Shown here in pieces: positions 22,539 through 34,825 of a stretch of 64,000 nucleotides of DNA. The DNA lies in NCBI GenBank assembly GCA_001510575.1, contig LNGK01000011.1, positions 248,001 through 312,000 of the forward strand, in the 5' to 3' direction. The DNA is from Knoxdaviesia capensis. Taxonomy: Eukaryota > Ascomycota > Sordariomycetes > Microascales > Gondwanamycetaceae. How positions within the stretch are numbered: position 1 is the stretch's first letter; each line of letters begins with the position of its first letter. The translations under genes were made by a program, and so were the position numbers. Under the pieces are notes generated by a model. It ran no database searches and was not told where the DNA came from. It worked only from the letters and a program-made list of their open reading frames with translations.

Positions 22539-23450
22539 GGATGTCGTTAGGACGAGAGCTTCTTTTTCATTACAATGTTTCTAATAGATGGGAATGTGTT
22601 ACAGTTACGTGGTATGTGCCGGAGTGTCCATCCAGCTTTGACTGAGCACAGCTATGGGTATGGAGTATTCACTACAAGCCAGTTTCACTCAAACATCTTC
22701 CGCCATTCCTGGAACCAGTATCTCTCTACTAGACTTTAAAAATAGATTAAGTGACTCACAAATATCCATTTCCAAAAGGACCTTTCACAATGGCAAATCA
22801 CACACAGGGCACAAGCGTATCATTCAAATATCCTTTTTATTTTATTTTATAATCTTCTCTTCTTTTATGTATCCATAAATGATCCATGCTTTTAAAATGA
22901 AAAGATGAAAAGACGGGTGCAGCAAAAAAGAAGTTTCACCCCCCATCCTGCTGCTTTAACCCCAATCAGCACACAAAAACAAAATTATCCTCCAGCTTTT
23001 GTTCGGGTTTTTTTGCAGTGCAGCATAAAAAAAGAGAGAAACACCGTCCTGTGTCTATGCAGTGGGGGAAAAACACCTCAGGTTGTCTGGTCCCACGCAG
23101 AAAGAAAAAGAAAAAAAAAAGAGTACAAGCAGGAATAAAAAAAACCACTGAACGGACAGAACGTTATGCAAGATTCGCAGCAACAGAAAACAGAGAGAGA
23201 AAGAGGAAAAAGGCCCCATGAGTGGAAGACTGTACCTTCAGGGCTTGTGTTTTTTTTTTCTGGAATCCGGGAAACCATCTTAAATGCTCGAAATTACAAG
23301 AAAAACAAGGGCAAGGGAAAAGGGGAGGGACTAGGGAATTCGTATCGAAATTAATTTACTTCGTCGGTAAAAAGAGAAAGAGAAAAAAAAAGAAACGCCG
23401 ACCAAAAGATCAACGGAAAGGAGAAAGAAAAGCCGAGAGGCAACATGCGC
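22539..23450. other. Convergent 3' intergenic region
   Basis: About 0.9 kb holding the get2 and homocitrate synthase 3' UTRs; A-rich sequence between 22900 and 23440. No gene supported. Confidence 0.5.
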
Positions 23451-25929
23451 TTACGCCGAGACCTCGGCCCGGACCTTCTTAGCGGCCGGCTCGTCGTCGG
23501 TCTCGGCCGCGCGCTTGGCGCCGTTCTTGACCGCGGGGCTCTTGGGGCTGTCGGCGGTCAGCGCCTGGCGCTTAGCCTCGTCCATGTTGTCCAGCACATG
23601 GTCGAGCGACGTCATGGTCTTGCCGAGCTTGAGGCCGCGGTAGTAGGCGTGGATGATCGAGTCGACGTCGTCCAGGCCGATCGGCCGGATGTCGGCCAGC
23701 TTCTTGATCATGGCGGTGCACTCCTTGTAGTGTGCGTCGGTCATTTCAATGTTCAGCTGCGCCGCGCGGTCCTTGATCGAGTTCCACCCCGTCAGCCGCG
23801 ACGCCACGTGGATGTAGCGCGTCAGCCCAAAGTCCGCCGGGTTGAGGATCTCGTACGTCGACGGGTTGTTCAGGATCGCCTTGGCGTGGATGCCGGCCTT
23901 ATGGGTGAAGGCACAGAAGCCCGTGATCGGGTTGTTGAACGGGAGGTTAACCGACACTGCGTCCGCCACGAGCTCCTCGACCTCCTTGAGCTTCTTGAGG
24001 TTGTACTTGGACTTCGTATATTCCGGCGCCGCCACGATCATGCGCGCGAAGAAGGAGCCCAGCGGCGTGATGCCGTTGCGCTCGCCGATGCCGAGCACCG
24101 ACGTGTCGACGTGGGTGGCGCCGGCCTGCAGGGCCGAGTAGGCGTTGGCGACGGCACAGGCGGTGTCGTCGTGGAAGTGGGTCTCGATGTCGCACGAGAC
24201 AACGCCGCGCAGAGTGCGCACGAGGTCGTACACCTCCCGGGGGCCGGCGCAGCCAACGGTGTCGGCAATACCGACGCGGTCGACGCCGATCTTGTCAACC
24301 GTCGAGTAGATGCCGAGCAGGTCGGCCAGGTCGCTGCGGAACGAGTCCTCGCTGGAGAAGCGGATCTCGATGCCCTTGGACTTGACGAAGTTCTATTCAC
24401 GCCAAGCAGAAAGAGTCAGTACACACACGAGTCATTCAGAACGGAACAGCTGTAAATATCAGTCAGTGGCACTTACAATAACCTCGATCGCGGTGTTCTT
24501 GACTGTGGGGTTGTGTTAGTCATGCAGTTGCCAATATAACCTTTTCGGGTCAGGCCTGTGGATATTTTTGATTTTCTTTTTTTGGCCGCCGATGTTCGGA
24601 CTTACTGTAGGTCATATCCTTTCCGTCTGTTTTTAGTGCGAAAAGAGTGGGTTAGTAATGTGCTCGACGGTGATTTTTTCGGCTCCTGTCAAGCCAGTCA
24701 CAAATTTTCGACTGGCAGAGAGGGGGATCCAGAATAAATCGTGGAAAGGGGCATTTATGACTCACGGGAGTGCTCCATCAGGTAGGAAGAAGTTCCAATG
24801 ACAACATCGCTGTACAGCCAAAAGCCGGGTTAGTATGCAGGGAAGTTGACGGAAAGACAGACTAAATGTATCTTACACTCCATCGACTCCGGTTTCCACG
24901 GCAATCTTAGCATCATCCATGTTGCACTGTAGGAGAGGAGGGGGTTAGCATCTAGTGGTCATAGGAAGGTTGGTATTGGGTGGTAGGTGCAATACATACA
25001 CGAATGTGGGTCAAGATCTTGGCCTTGAGGCCGAGCTTGCAGATGGCCTGTAGCAGAGGAAGAGAATACGAGTCAGTTGCACGTCCACACACAAACAGTC
25101 GAGGGTTCGAGGGACGGGAGAGCATACAATGCAGTCATCGCGAGACTGAGGCGAGGCGGCAGGACTGGTGAGCTCAATGTAGTCCACGCCGATGTCGTCG
25201 AGGGCCTTGGCTATAATGGCGTGTTAGTTATCTGAGTTCCAACCCATACGAGAGAGGCGCGTGTGGTTGATGGCGTACCAATCTCGATCTTCTTGGCTGT
25301 AAGTGAGGAAAACATAGTGTATGAGTCAGTATATGCAGAGCTTAAGAGTGGGGAGCCAGGAGCCAGATATGGCAACATACCAGTATCGAAGTAAGCGTTG
25401 GCAAACTGCTCGCCCTCACGGAGAGTGCTCTCGATCTAGATTGAGTCAAAACAAAACAAGAGGTTGTGAGTAACGGTGCTGTCGATGTCCGGGCTTGGCA
25501 CGTGACCAAGTGCCGGCGGAAGGAGCGTCGGCGTGATCGGCACCAGCCGTCGGGAAGGTGCCGGGAACCACACTGTGCATTGCGGAAACAGGAAGGAGCG
25601 ACGCGGGAAGGTGGAATAAGGGCGGAAGTCTGTTTCGACAACATACAATCTTGTAGCGTCCGACATTGCTCTGTGCGGGAGGTTGAGAAGCAGTCTGTTA
25701 GTAACCAAGGTTTGCTCCTGAGCACGCTGTGTGTATGACGAGCAAGCTGGTTGAGCACACAGAAGAGTATTGCACTTACCAAAAAGCTCTCGACGTTCTG
25801 GTACGGGTTGCGAGTCGGCTTGGTGGGGTTGGGGTGAGGGTTCTCACGGGTCTGAACCGCAGTGAATCCAGGGTGGCCTGGATTCGCAGAGGCAGAGCCA
25901 TTGGCCGCTGATGTTAGCCCAGGAGCCAT
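23451..25929 (-). CDS. lys1: Homocitrate synthase (lysine biosynthesis, alpha-aminoadipate pathway)
   Basis: Eleven exons: 25929-25780, 25670-25647, 25435-25381, 25296-25279, 25210-25128, 25047-25000, 24926-24877, 24809-24766, 24626-24606, 24502-24477 and 24392-23451, 486 residues; all joins keep frame. It catalyses acetyl-CoA + 2-oxoglutarate to homocitrate, the first committed step to lysine (and, in penicillin producers, to alpha-aminoadipate). The TIM barrel shows STLREGEQFANAYFDT near the start, FSSEDSFRSDL, ETHFHDDTACAVANAY with the metal/catalytic histidines, GIGERNGITPLGSF and FTHKAGIHAKA. The tail ends in a basic stretch, KRAAETDDEPAAKKVRAEVSA. The ATG at 25929 gives MAPGLTSAANGSAS; an alternative upstream first exon is possible (listed separately). 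Enzymes of this family are feedback-inhibited by lysine. Confidence 0.95.
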
Positions 25930-26441
25930 TTTGGAGGTTGTGTCAGTGTGTGGGTTGAGAAGGCTGTGGTGGTATAGAGAGCGTAGAGAAAGGAGGGAAA
26001 TGGGGAAGAAAGAAGTGATGTGAGGATGAAAGAGGGAAGAAGTTCAAAGACGATGAACCAGAAAGAAAACACAGGTGATATGGACGAGAAGAGGAAAAGA
26101 AAATAAAGGAAGATGAAAAAAAGAGAGAAGTGGAAGGAGTAAAAAGAGAAAGAAAAAAACAAGGTGACGGAAAAATAAAAACAAAAAATTTCGTGAGTGA
26201 CTGAGTTGTAGGTTGAATGACTACATTCAAAACCACGCTTGGCAAGGCGAAGATGACCGCACACCAGCACCAGGCCTAGGTTTTTTTTTTTTTTTCTGTC
26301 GGCCAAGTACCGGAAGTACTGTATGCACTACAAGGACCACCGCCAGGGCAGAAGCCAGCAGCAAAGGACACTTGTACCCAGCAAGAATGAAGAGGGGAGG
26401 GGAGGGGGGGGTGGGAGTGTGGGGATTAGTTGAAGAGACTA

Positions 26442-26546
26442 CTACTGACGTTCGCCGTTCTCGCCGCCGTTGGCAGCGCCGTTCGAGTGGCCGTTGGAGT
26501 GGCCGTTGCCGTTGGAGGCGGGTTCGTCTTCGTGGAGTTCGCACAT
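26442..26546 (-). other. Candidate alternative first exon of homocitrate synthase
   Basis: Minus-strand ATG at 26546 opens a 34-codon frame, MCELHEDEPASNGNGHSNGH..., ending in a stop at 26444-26442. A donor-like GTCAGT begins at 26449. The first codons of the downstream gene read ATGGCTCCTGGGCTAACATCAG|CG, containing a CTAAC branch site and an AG acceptor. Splicing 26450 to 25907 would be in frame and would extend the Asn/Gly/Ser-rich N-terminus (..GENGE-P-ANGSASANPG). The intron would be about 540 bases. Otherwise this is an upstream open frame in the leader. Confidence 0.45.
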
Positions 26547-28706
26547 GGTGTCTAGCGAATGGAGTGATCGCTAAATGCTTTGGTGGGCTGTAACCTGTTG
26601 ATACAGCTGGCTGTGGGTGGGGGGGTGTGCGGGTGTCAGTAACGATGTTTCTCTCTCTTGATGCTATGGACAAGAGACAAAAAGGACGATAAAGGGCCAA
26701 CGACCAGGTCTACTTGGTGTCTTTCTGTGGGGAGGGGAGAGGATGCAACGAACAGCGAGACAGAGAGAGGAAGGGGAGGGGGGTGTGTAGTAATACTGGA
26801 GAGGAACGAAAGGGCAGAAGAGAGAAGGGGAGGGTATTCAGAAGGGGAGGAGGAAAGAGAGGAAAAAGGGGACCCACGGGAAAGAAAGAGAAATACGTAA
26901 TGAGTACTGTACTTGGGGAAACTTTTCAATGGGGTAGACGAAGGTGGAAGAGAGCAAGAAAGAGGAAAAGATGAAGAGGAAAGTTTTTTTCTCGTTGCGA
27001 TAGCGGAGACAATGATGACCTTGAAAAAAAGAATTTAGCTTTGAAAAAAGAAAAATTCAATAAAAGCTGTGTTAGTCATTCCTACTGCCATTTCTTTTTT
27101 TTTCTTCACACTTTTTTCCAGCAGTCCGGGGGCAAAACACTGACACGCCATTGGCTGGCGCGCTGGAGCTCTGGTCTGGTATTTCCCTGGGCCCAGTTTT
27201 TAAATTCTTTGCGGAGCATGCATGTTTTTTTCTTTTTTTTTCTTTTTTTTTTCTTTTTTATGGACTGCCCTGCATTCTCTGCTGCCCCGGCACGGCCGCC
27301 GAACCCCCTTCGAGACCCCCCCTCCCTCTCCCCCAAATACCGACATATCTTTCCAGTGACCCTCTCTCTTCGCTCTGCTTCTGTCCAATGAACTGCGCGA
27401 CCTTTCCCGCGCGGAGACCACCGAGCTCTGCAGCACTGTACTGGAGAAAACCCGCCGGGCTGCCCTAACGCTTCTCTAGAACCGCAGAAAAACGCTGCAC
27501 AATGCCGCGTCCCTTGCCCATTCCCACGTAACCTGTCTGGTACAAAACAGTGGGAAACGAGAGGGAACGCAGGAAGCGCACCCTTCTCTCCCCCCTCCCG
27601 GAGATGCCTCTATCGTGCTGATTGGCTATTTCCCCGCTATTCTGGCCGTCCATCGCCTTTTTTCGCCTTGCAGTTTTTTTTTTCTTCCCACATGCAACGA
27701 GAAGATTTTCCCTTCCCGTGCTGTTGCGTTCTGTTTCTTCCATGCAGTCATAGTTGTCACCGCTTTATCCGTGCTGCACCTCTGGGCACAACTGCGGAGA
27801 ACTACCCAATTCGGCTGCCCACAGCTCAATTTTTCTGGTCTTTTTTTCTTCTTTCTTTTTTTCCGTGGCTGCCGTCGGGACAGTCCCCTTCCTGCAGGAA
27901 GCAGGTCACACATGCTCGCTCGTGACCGCCTTTTTGGCCTTCTTCTGATGTTTGTCCCCTTGGTTTGTCTGCGCTCCGTGTTTGCTCCGTGTGTGGTCTT
28001 TCCTGCTTGACTCCCCGGGATGTCTCTCTCGCTTTTCCCTGGTGCGGTGATTCTGCTCCTCCGTCGATCCATCTGGGGAAGTCCACCCGTATTCGCACTG
28101 ACAAACCTCCCCCCCGCACAAACTTCTGGCCGAGTGTTTGTCTTCCTCTTGCTGGTCTCTGACTCAAATCGCCCGACCGTGGGCGTCAGGCCTGTCTTTT
28201 TCAAACTCGTTCGCTTCTCCCTCGTGCTACACACTTCCACTCACTGCATGTTCATATTGGATGCTGCAGGCGGGACGGTCGCTACGGCGTCTGCAGCCAA
28301 CCGGGGAACACGCTTCCTAATTTCGGAAAAAACCCTGCCGACCAACCACTCCTTCAGTCGGTACTGCCAGCACCGTGCCTACCGTTCTCTGGAGAACTCT
28401 CTCGCTGTGTGTCTGTGTGTCGCATGTCAAGCTGCCACGGGTCAACCAGCGATCCATGTTTGGTTGTGGAGTATGTCCTGTACTGTAGACCTGAACGGTG
28501 ATCACGCTCAATAGGAGGCCCGGGATTACCTACCACTCACTTACACCCCTTGAAGGGTTTTTTTTGCCGGGGGGGGGGCTGGGCTGGGCTTCTGGCTCAG
28601 GCACACGCCACCGGCCATCGGACCTCGCCCCGGATACCGAATGTATCTGGACACCGCTAAAAAATGGCCACTAGTAACCCTGCGTAACCCTAACATCACA
28701 GCTTCT
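26547..28706. promoter_or_regulatory. Upstream region of homocitrate synthase
   Basis: About 2.2 kb without a supported gene, with long A/G-rich runs on the plus strand (pyrimidine-rich on the coding strand) from 25970 to about 27000, typical of fungal promoters and leaders, then mixed sequence. The Copia element inserted at its far end. Confidence 0.5.
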
Positions 28707-28711
28707 ATCCA

Positions 28712-28899
28712 TGTGAGGAAGGACGGAAATGCGTGGATCACGTGACCTGGGCTGAAGCCTGGTTCTGGCTAGCCTATAAATGCTGGACTTCTGTCTATTT
28801 CTAGTCTAGCTTATTTCTTCCTCCTATATCTAACTTTTACTTAATTCCTAAGTTTAATTCTATTAACTTATTTATCTTCCGTTATTATTCTAAGTAATA
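28712..28899 (+). repeat. 5' LTR of the Copia element, RIP-mutated from position 28796 on
   Basis: Differs from the 3' LTR at 13 sites, all C-to-T before A, all between 28796 and 28898. The first 84 bases are identical to the 3' LTR and include a TATAAA box (28775-28780). Confidence 0.95.
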
Positions 28900-31800
28900 G
28901 ATTATGAGACTAAGCTTAATTTAAACTAGATAGTTAATTCGTCTTATATTCTTTTTGTTTCTAATTATTTTTTTTTCCTCCTATTTACTATAAACTAGTA
29001 ACCGGTTTATAAAACTATTAGTAAAGTAACGATTATAACCTAATGATGAATCGTGGTGGCCGTCGCCGTCTGACCGCCCCTAATACTATCACGGATTTAG
29101 TCCCTTAATATTCCTAAGTTTTAACTCCGTTAACGCTGACGGAATTCTCGCGTTCCCCTTCTCCCGTTTCTAATTCTAATTCTAATTAGAAATTGATTGC
29201 TAACGCTATTCCCTAATAATCTCGATTAGTTCCTAATAGAAATTCTATTCCTTTTATAATACCGAGTTTTCCCGGTCTTTTTCGTATACCTACTATAACT
29301 AACCGACCTCCTTCCGCCTATATAGTATTATCCCCGCTAATATAATCTATTATTATAGAGGACTTTATTCCGTTGCCTATAATAATAGGTACTAACTAAG
29401 TAATCGACCTTTCTAAGTGGAAGTAGACCCTTAATTAATAATACTAGCTAATAGATAGCCGTATTTAACGTGCTTAGGCTCTATCTTTCCGTGCCGTAAT
29501 TATCCGTACTAGTTTAAAGCCTAATGATTTCGGTTATCTTAATAAGTAAAACGATTTACTTATAAGAAGTAAAATATTAAAGAATATATTTAGTATTATA
29601 AGATAAATTATAGTTAATAGTATAAATGTTTTTAATATCTAGAATAAGTTATCCGATCGTTTTAACCGTAATAGCTAGAAGACTAAGTTTTAAGTATTAG
29701 AAGACCTATTAGACGTTAGTATATATACGATAAAAAAAGGTAAAAAGTTTATTACTTTTCTCTCGCGTTTTAACTAAAAATAACTAGAAGTCTAGCGTTA
29801 TAGAGCTAAAATTACCGATGAGATTAGGACCGTGCTACTACTAATAGTAGCGAAAGATACGTTTAATACTAAAACGTAAGTTACTACGCGTATCGTAGTA
29901 TAGTTAGATAGGACTTCTAACGAGTACTATAGATAATTAGTATAGTTATTCTAAGAACGAGAAAGAGTTACGAAGGACGTGAAGAAGTTAGATAGAAGAG
30001 ATAATTCTAAGTCTAATAATAAGTAGGGTATAAATAATAATAATAATACCCGTAATAGTAGTACTAGCTAGAATAACTAGAAGAAGCTTAGTTTATAACC
30101 TATAATTCGATATAGATACTATAACCGTCTTAGCTATAAAGAGCGCGACTACTAGATTAAAGCTCGTAAGTAATAGTAATAGTAGAAGTCTTCTATTATA
30201 CTTAGTAACGTAAACGTAAGCGCGAATATAACTAGTTATAAAAGAGTTATAAGCGCGATAGTAATAACTAAAGATACGTTTAAGAGACGTCGAAAGACTA
30301 TAAGTAAGTCTTCCCTTTCTTCTTCTTTTCTTATTAATACTATAAAATATTTTAAAGAAGTAATTAGCTATAACCTATTTACCTACTTATTAAGCTATTC
30401 TAGAACGGATTAGTTATTTAATATAGGTACTTTAGTATACTCTATAAACGATAAGCGATAGTTCGAGAGAGGAACTATTAAAGAGACTCGTATACGTATA
30501 ATTATAGGTAGAGGACCTATCTATACTATAAAACGTAGAAACGTTATTATTAATATTAAGACTTCGTCTAGTATTATTTCTATACGTATTAAAGATATTT
30601 TACTAACTATAATATTTCCTATTTATATCTTTAGTAGTAAGGTTCTATACTGTAATAGAGGTAAGATTCTAGGTAATAGTATTTTTAATACTAAAGACGT
30701 CTTAATTTCTAAGATCGATATAGAAAGCTAAGGATTCTTTATACGAGTTATATCTTCTAGAGAACCTATAGTAAAGAAGCCTATATCTACTTCTATTATA
30801 CGGAAGCCCCTATATACCCCTATTATCCGTAATTCTATACTAGAGGAGACCGTCTCTCTAAACCCGTCTGAGGGGACTACTTATAAATTATCTAGTTATT
30901 ATAGTTACCTTATAAAAGACTATAAAGTTAGTTCTAAATATCCCCCCTTAAAAGATATTTATAATTATAATTATTACTACCGGAATAATAATCTTAGTTC
31001 TAGGCGTCCCCCTATAAAAGACGCTCGTAGTATGCGTTACTACTAGAAAAACGCTAGTTCTAGTAGTCTCTATATAAAAGACTAGTATTTATCTAATTTT
31101 AATATTAATCGATACCTAAAAGCTTTACGTAAGTATTAAGTATACGTTAACGCTTACGCCTAATATATAAATAACTAGGATATCTAAGCGCCGAGGTTCT
31201 CCTAAAGATACTATAGTCTATTAAAGGAGCTTTAGTAGATAAGTTAAGTATAAAAGCGTATATTAACGATTTAGGCCTATATAAGGTATATAAGATCTTA
31301 AAGATCCTAAAGTTTAGGCTAAAAGATAGACGAACGAGGGCTAAACGAATTAGCTAGGTATTATATTACGACGTTACTAAGATATCGGTATAAACTTTTA
31401 AGGGAGAACGTTACTTTCTCGTTATTATAGATAATTTTTCTAAAATAAAGTTTATTTATATTTTAGATAAAAAGTCGAAAGCTAGTAACGAAATTAAGAA
31501 TATAATTTAGTATATAATAAATATTACCGATTTAATTTTAGAGTTAATTATTATAGATAACGGAACGGACGTATAGATTAAGATAATTACTAAGTTTACG
31601 AATAGAATTAGTTCTAAAGTTAATTCCTCCCTAGCTTATAGCTATACTTATAACGGTAGCGCTAAACGAGCTATAAAGGAACTAGTAATTCGTATAAGAG
31701 TAACTATAATATAGTAGAGTATTCCGATATATCTATAGGGATATATTTTAGAAGCTATTACTTAACTAATTAATTTAATAGTCGATAGCTACGGTTCTAG

Positions 31801-34104
31801 TCTTACGGAACGTTAGTAGAGCTAGATACCTATAGCTAAACGGGATTTTTAACTAAATATTATATACCTACGAACTTTAGGTTCTCGTATAATTATTTAT
31901 ATACCTATAGAGGTTAGAGCGCGTATAAATAATATTAATTTACCTAGTAAATTTACTCTATAAAGAGAATTTAGCTTATTAGTTAGTTACTAAGGTATAT
32001 ATTTATATAAAGTATAAGTACCTAAGTTTCGAAAGGTCTAGATTTCGTCTAATATAAGAATTCTAGAGGACCTAGAGGAAAAACTACCTAATATATTAAA
32101 GTCGTGGCCGAAGGGAACTTTTACTAAAAAGAAAATCACACGTATAATTACCTAGAATAGAGACTAAGTGGATTTCGATAACCTAGTTATTACGTATAAG
32201 TATAATAACCTAGTACGACGACTTACTAAAAGAAGTCCGGATACTAGTCCTAACGCTATTAATTTAACGACTAATATTAACGATTCCGATTAGCTTAATG
32301 ATTCGATTAAAGCTAGCTTTTCTAATCCGATAACGATAACATTAGCTCTAAGGGGCGCGAATACTAAGGAATAGTTAGATACTAGACTTATAGAATTAAT
32401 AAATATATTTAACTATAGAGTCTTTAAATTCGTTAAGTCGCTACCGTCCGGATATAGGCCGATTACGGCTAAATAGGTACTAAAGTCTAAATACGATAAG
32501 TATAGATAGATTATTAAACGGAAAATATATATTATAGCTTAAGGATTTTAATAGCGTAAGGGTTTCGATTATTAGGAAACTTTCGTAGTAATATCGCACG
32601 CTATAACGTAGAGAGTGATACTAGCTATTATAGTTAAAGAATATTTAGTCGTATAATAGTTAGACGTTATAGTAGCTTTCTTATACGGACTCCTAGAAGA
32701 GGAGGTATATATATGATAATATAAAGGAATAGTTTAACTAATATACGAAATTAGACGACGTAATCCGGACTTCGTCTATAACTTAGGTTAGATAGAGAAG
32801 TCGTTTATTTATCTAAAACGAGTATTATATAGTCTAAAGTAAGCTAGCCGTTAGTAGTAACTAAGACTCTATAATATACTTTTACGTATAGGTTTTACGA
32901 GACTTTAAATAGATGAAGCGTCGTTTTACCGATAGAAAGACGGTATAATTTTAGTTACGTATATAGATAATATTCTATATTTCGGTTAGAAAGAGGATAT
33001 ACTAACTAATTTCGAACTAGAACTCTAAAAGCATCTATAAGTAGACCTAATAGGTAAACTACGGTAGTTACTAGGAGTCGTAATCGGTATTAACTTTAAC
33101 TCCTATTCTATATACTAGATATAGTATATAGAAGCGATTATAGTAAACGTAGGATTTAATATCTCTATAATACGACTAGTATCTATTCCGATATCCGGAA
33201 TTAACTTAGCTACTTTAACTAGCGAAAAGCTTTCTACTACTAATATAGAAAAGTATCGCTTATTAATCGGTTAATTTATATATATAATAACGATAATAAG
33301 ACCCGATTTAGTATTTTCGGTTTATTACTATACTATATTTACCGATTCGTTAACTACTCCCTTATTTACGTCTTTAAAGAGGATTATAAGGTACCTATTA
33401 GCTACGATAAATTTATCCTTAGTATATCGTAGATCCTCTAAGCTAGATAATTCGCTTATTTCGATAATTAGCTATTTAGATACTAGTTATAATAGTATAC
33501 TAAATAGAAGATCTATTATAGGATAGGTGTTATTAATCTAGGGCGGTCCGGTCGCCTAGGTAAGTAGGAAGTAAGTAGTTATTACCTAATCGACTATCGA
33601 GGCTAAATATATAGTAGTAAATATAGCTACTAAGGAAACGTTATAGCTACGTAATTTCTTATATAAAATTAACCGAAGCTATAATATCTAACTACGAGTC
33701 GATAATACTAGTACTCTTAAGCTTATTAATAACCCGAGATTCTATAATAAAAGTAAGTATATTTACCCGAAATTTCATCTAATTCGGGAATCCGTTCGTT
33801 CTAAGTTTTTATCCGTTAAATACGTTCTAAATACGGAATAAATAGCTAATATCTTAACTAAGCCACTTAGTTTCTAGCTTTATAACCGATTTCGAAGTAC
33901 TCTAATAAAATAAGATACGTTTTTTTTTTTCCTTTCTAAAGGTTTTTAGGTTTTTATATATTTTCTTTTCCTACGCTTCCTATAATAAAGTTTTTTTTTA
34001 ATAAGATTTTCTTCTTATACTAAAGTTATTTTTTCCTAATAATAGTATTCCTATATTATTTATTCCGAGGGGCGTATATTAAACGTATTTACGTCCGAGG
34101 GGCG

Positions 34105-34292
34105 TGTGAGGAAGGACGGAAATGCGTGGATCACGTGACCTGGGCTGAAGCCTGGTTCTGGCTAGCCTATAAATGCTGGACTTCTGTCCATTTCTAGTCT
34201 AGCTCATTTCTTCCTCCTACATCTAACTTTTACTCAATTCCTAAGTTCAATTCCATCAACTTATTCATCTTCCGTCATCATTCCAAGCAACA
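34105..34292 (+). repeat. 3' LTR of the Copia element, unmutated
   Basis: Same length as the 5' LTR, retains every CpA that is TpA in the other copy, and is followed directly by the target duplication ATCCA. Confidence 0.95.
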
Positions 34293-34297
34293 ATCCA

Positions 34298-34825
34298 GCC
34301 TGCTTTCCCAAGATAGGTTTGATCGCAAATTAAGAAAAAACACTGCATGAAGAAGAAGAAGGACAGAAAAAGTTTCCGTGTCAAGCTGGCCGGGGAATCC
34401 TTTGGGAACGGCACACGCAAACAGCAATCGTGTGATGTGGCTGCACGGCAACGCGTCACCGGGTAATTGACCTGAAGTGCTATGTCCGCGGGCGAGGTCG
34501 ACCGCTTCCTCCGCTTAGGGACAGGTTGTTTCTTCGGCCGCTCAGAAGGGCGATGGACTTCCTCATCTGTCGATACTCGCACGAAACATTGACTCATTCC
34601 CCATTGTTACGGCCCTGCGAGGGGAGTTTACACGTCTAGCACCATACATGACTCACTGCGACATTTGCCAACCCTAACCCTATAGGCAAAACCAGACAGA
34701 ACAACAAGATAGCTTCAAAGAAGTCGGAGATATTACTATTGATTACAACTGTCGACACACGTCTACACATGACACTCTACACAAAAAAAGCTCTCCGTGT
34801 AACCTTTTTCCCCGCCCAAACCCCT
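34298..34825. other. Intergenic region right of the Copia element
   Basis: 3' flank of the TMEM135-like gene. Contains a two-unit telomere-like motif, AACCCTAACCCTA (34670-34682). No gene supported. Confidence 0.5.

Larger units (their letters stand above)
28712..34292 (+). mobile_element. Full-length RIP-mutated Ty1/Copia LTR retrotransposon
   Basis: A 5581-bp element bounded by 188-bp direct LTRs (28712-28899 and 34105-34292) that start TG and end CA, flanked by a 5-bp target duplication ATCCA (28707-28711 and 34293-34297). The sequence just inside the 5' LTR (TTATGAG..., 28902 on) resembles a primer site for half-molecule initiator-Met tRNA, as in many Copia elements. A purine-rich GAGGGGCG precedes the 3' LTR. 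Despite heavy C-to-T damage the domain order can be followed on the plus strand: zinc-knuckle-like segment (about 30105-30155), integrase core (about 31390-31760), reverse transcriptase with LKRALYGLKQASRQW-like and IDNILYFG-like remnants (about 32800-32980), and RNase H (about 33450-33700). Integrase before RT identifies Copia rather than Gypsy. Dense stops make it non-functional. Confidence 0.95.

Noticed and set aside
21416..22645. Long Arg/Gly-rich open frame overlapping get2 in another register
   Set aside because: Composition is that of an out-of-frame GC-rich gene; the Get2 motif and membrane helices are in the other frame.
23445..24455. Plus-strand open frame of about 336 codons over homocitrate synthase
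   Set aside because: Shadow of the last exon, which encodes conserved catalytic motifs on the minus strand.
27041..28540. Several overlapping 60-200 codon frames upstream of homocitrate synthase
   Set aside because: Poly-Phe or poly-Lys translations of T/A-rich promoter sequence, no domain, overlapping on both strands.
28900..34104. AT-rich block considered as a centromere-like or isochore segment
   Set aside because: Matching LTRs, target duplication and decayed integrase/RT/RNase H order show it is a RIP-mutated Copia element.
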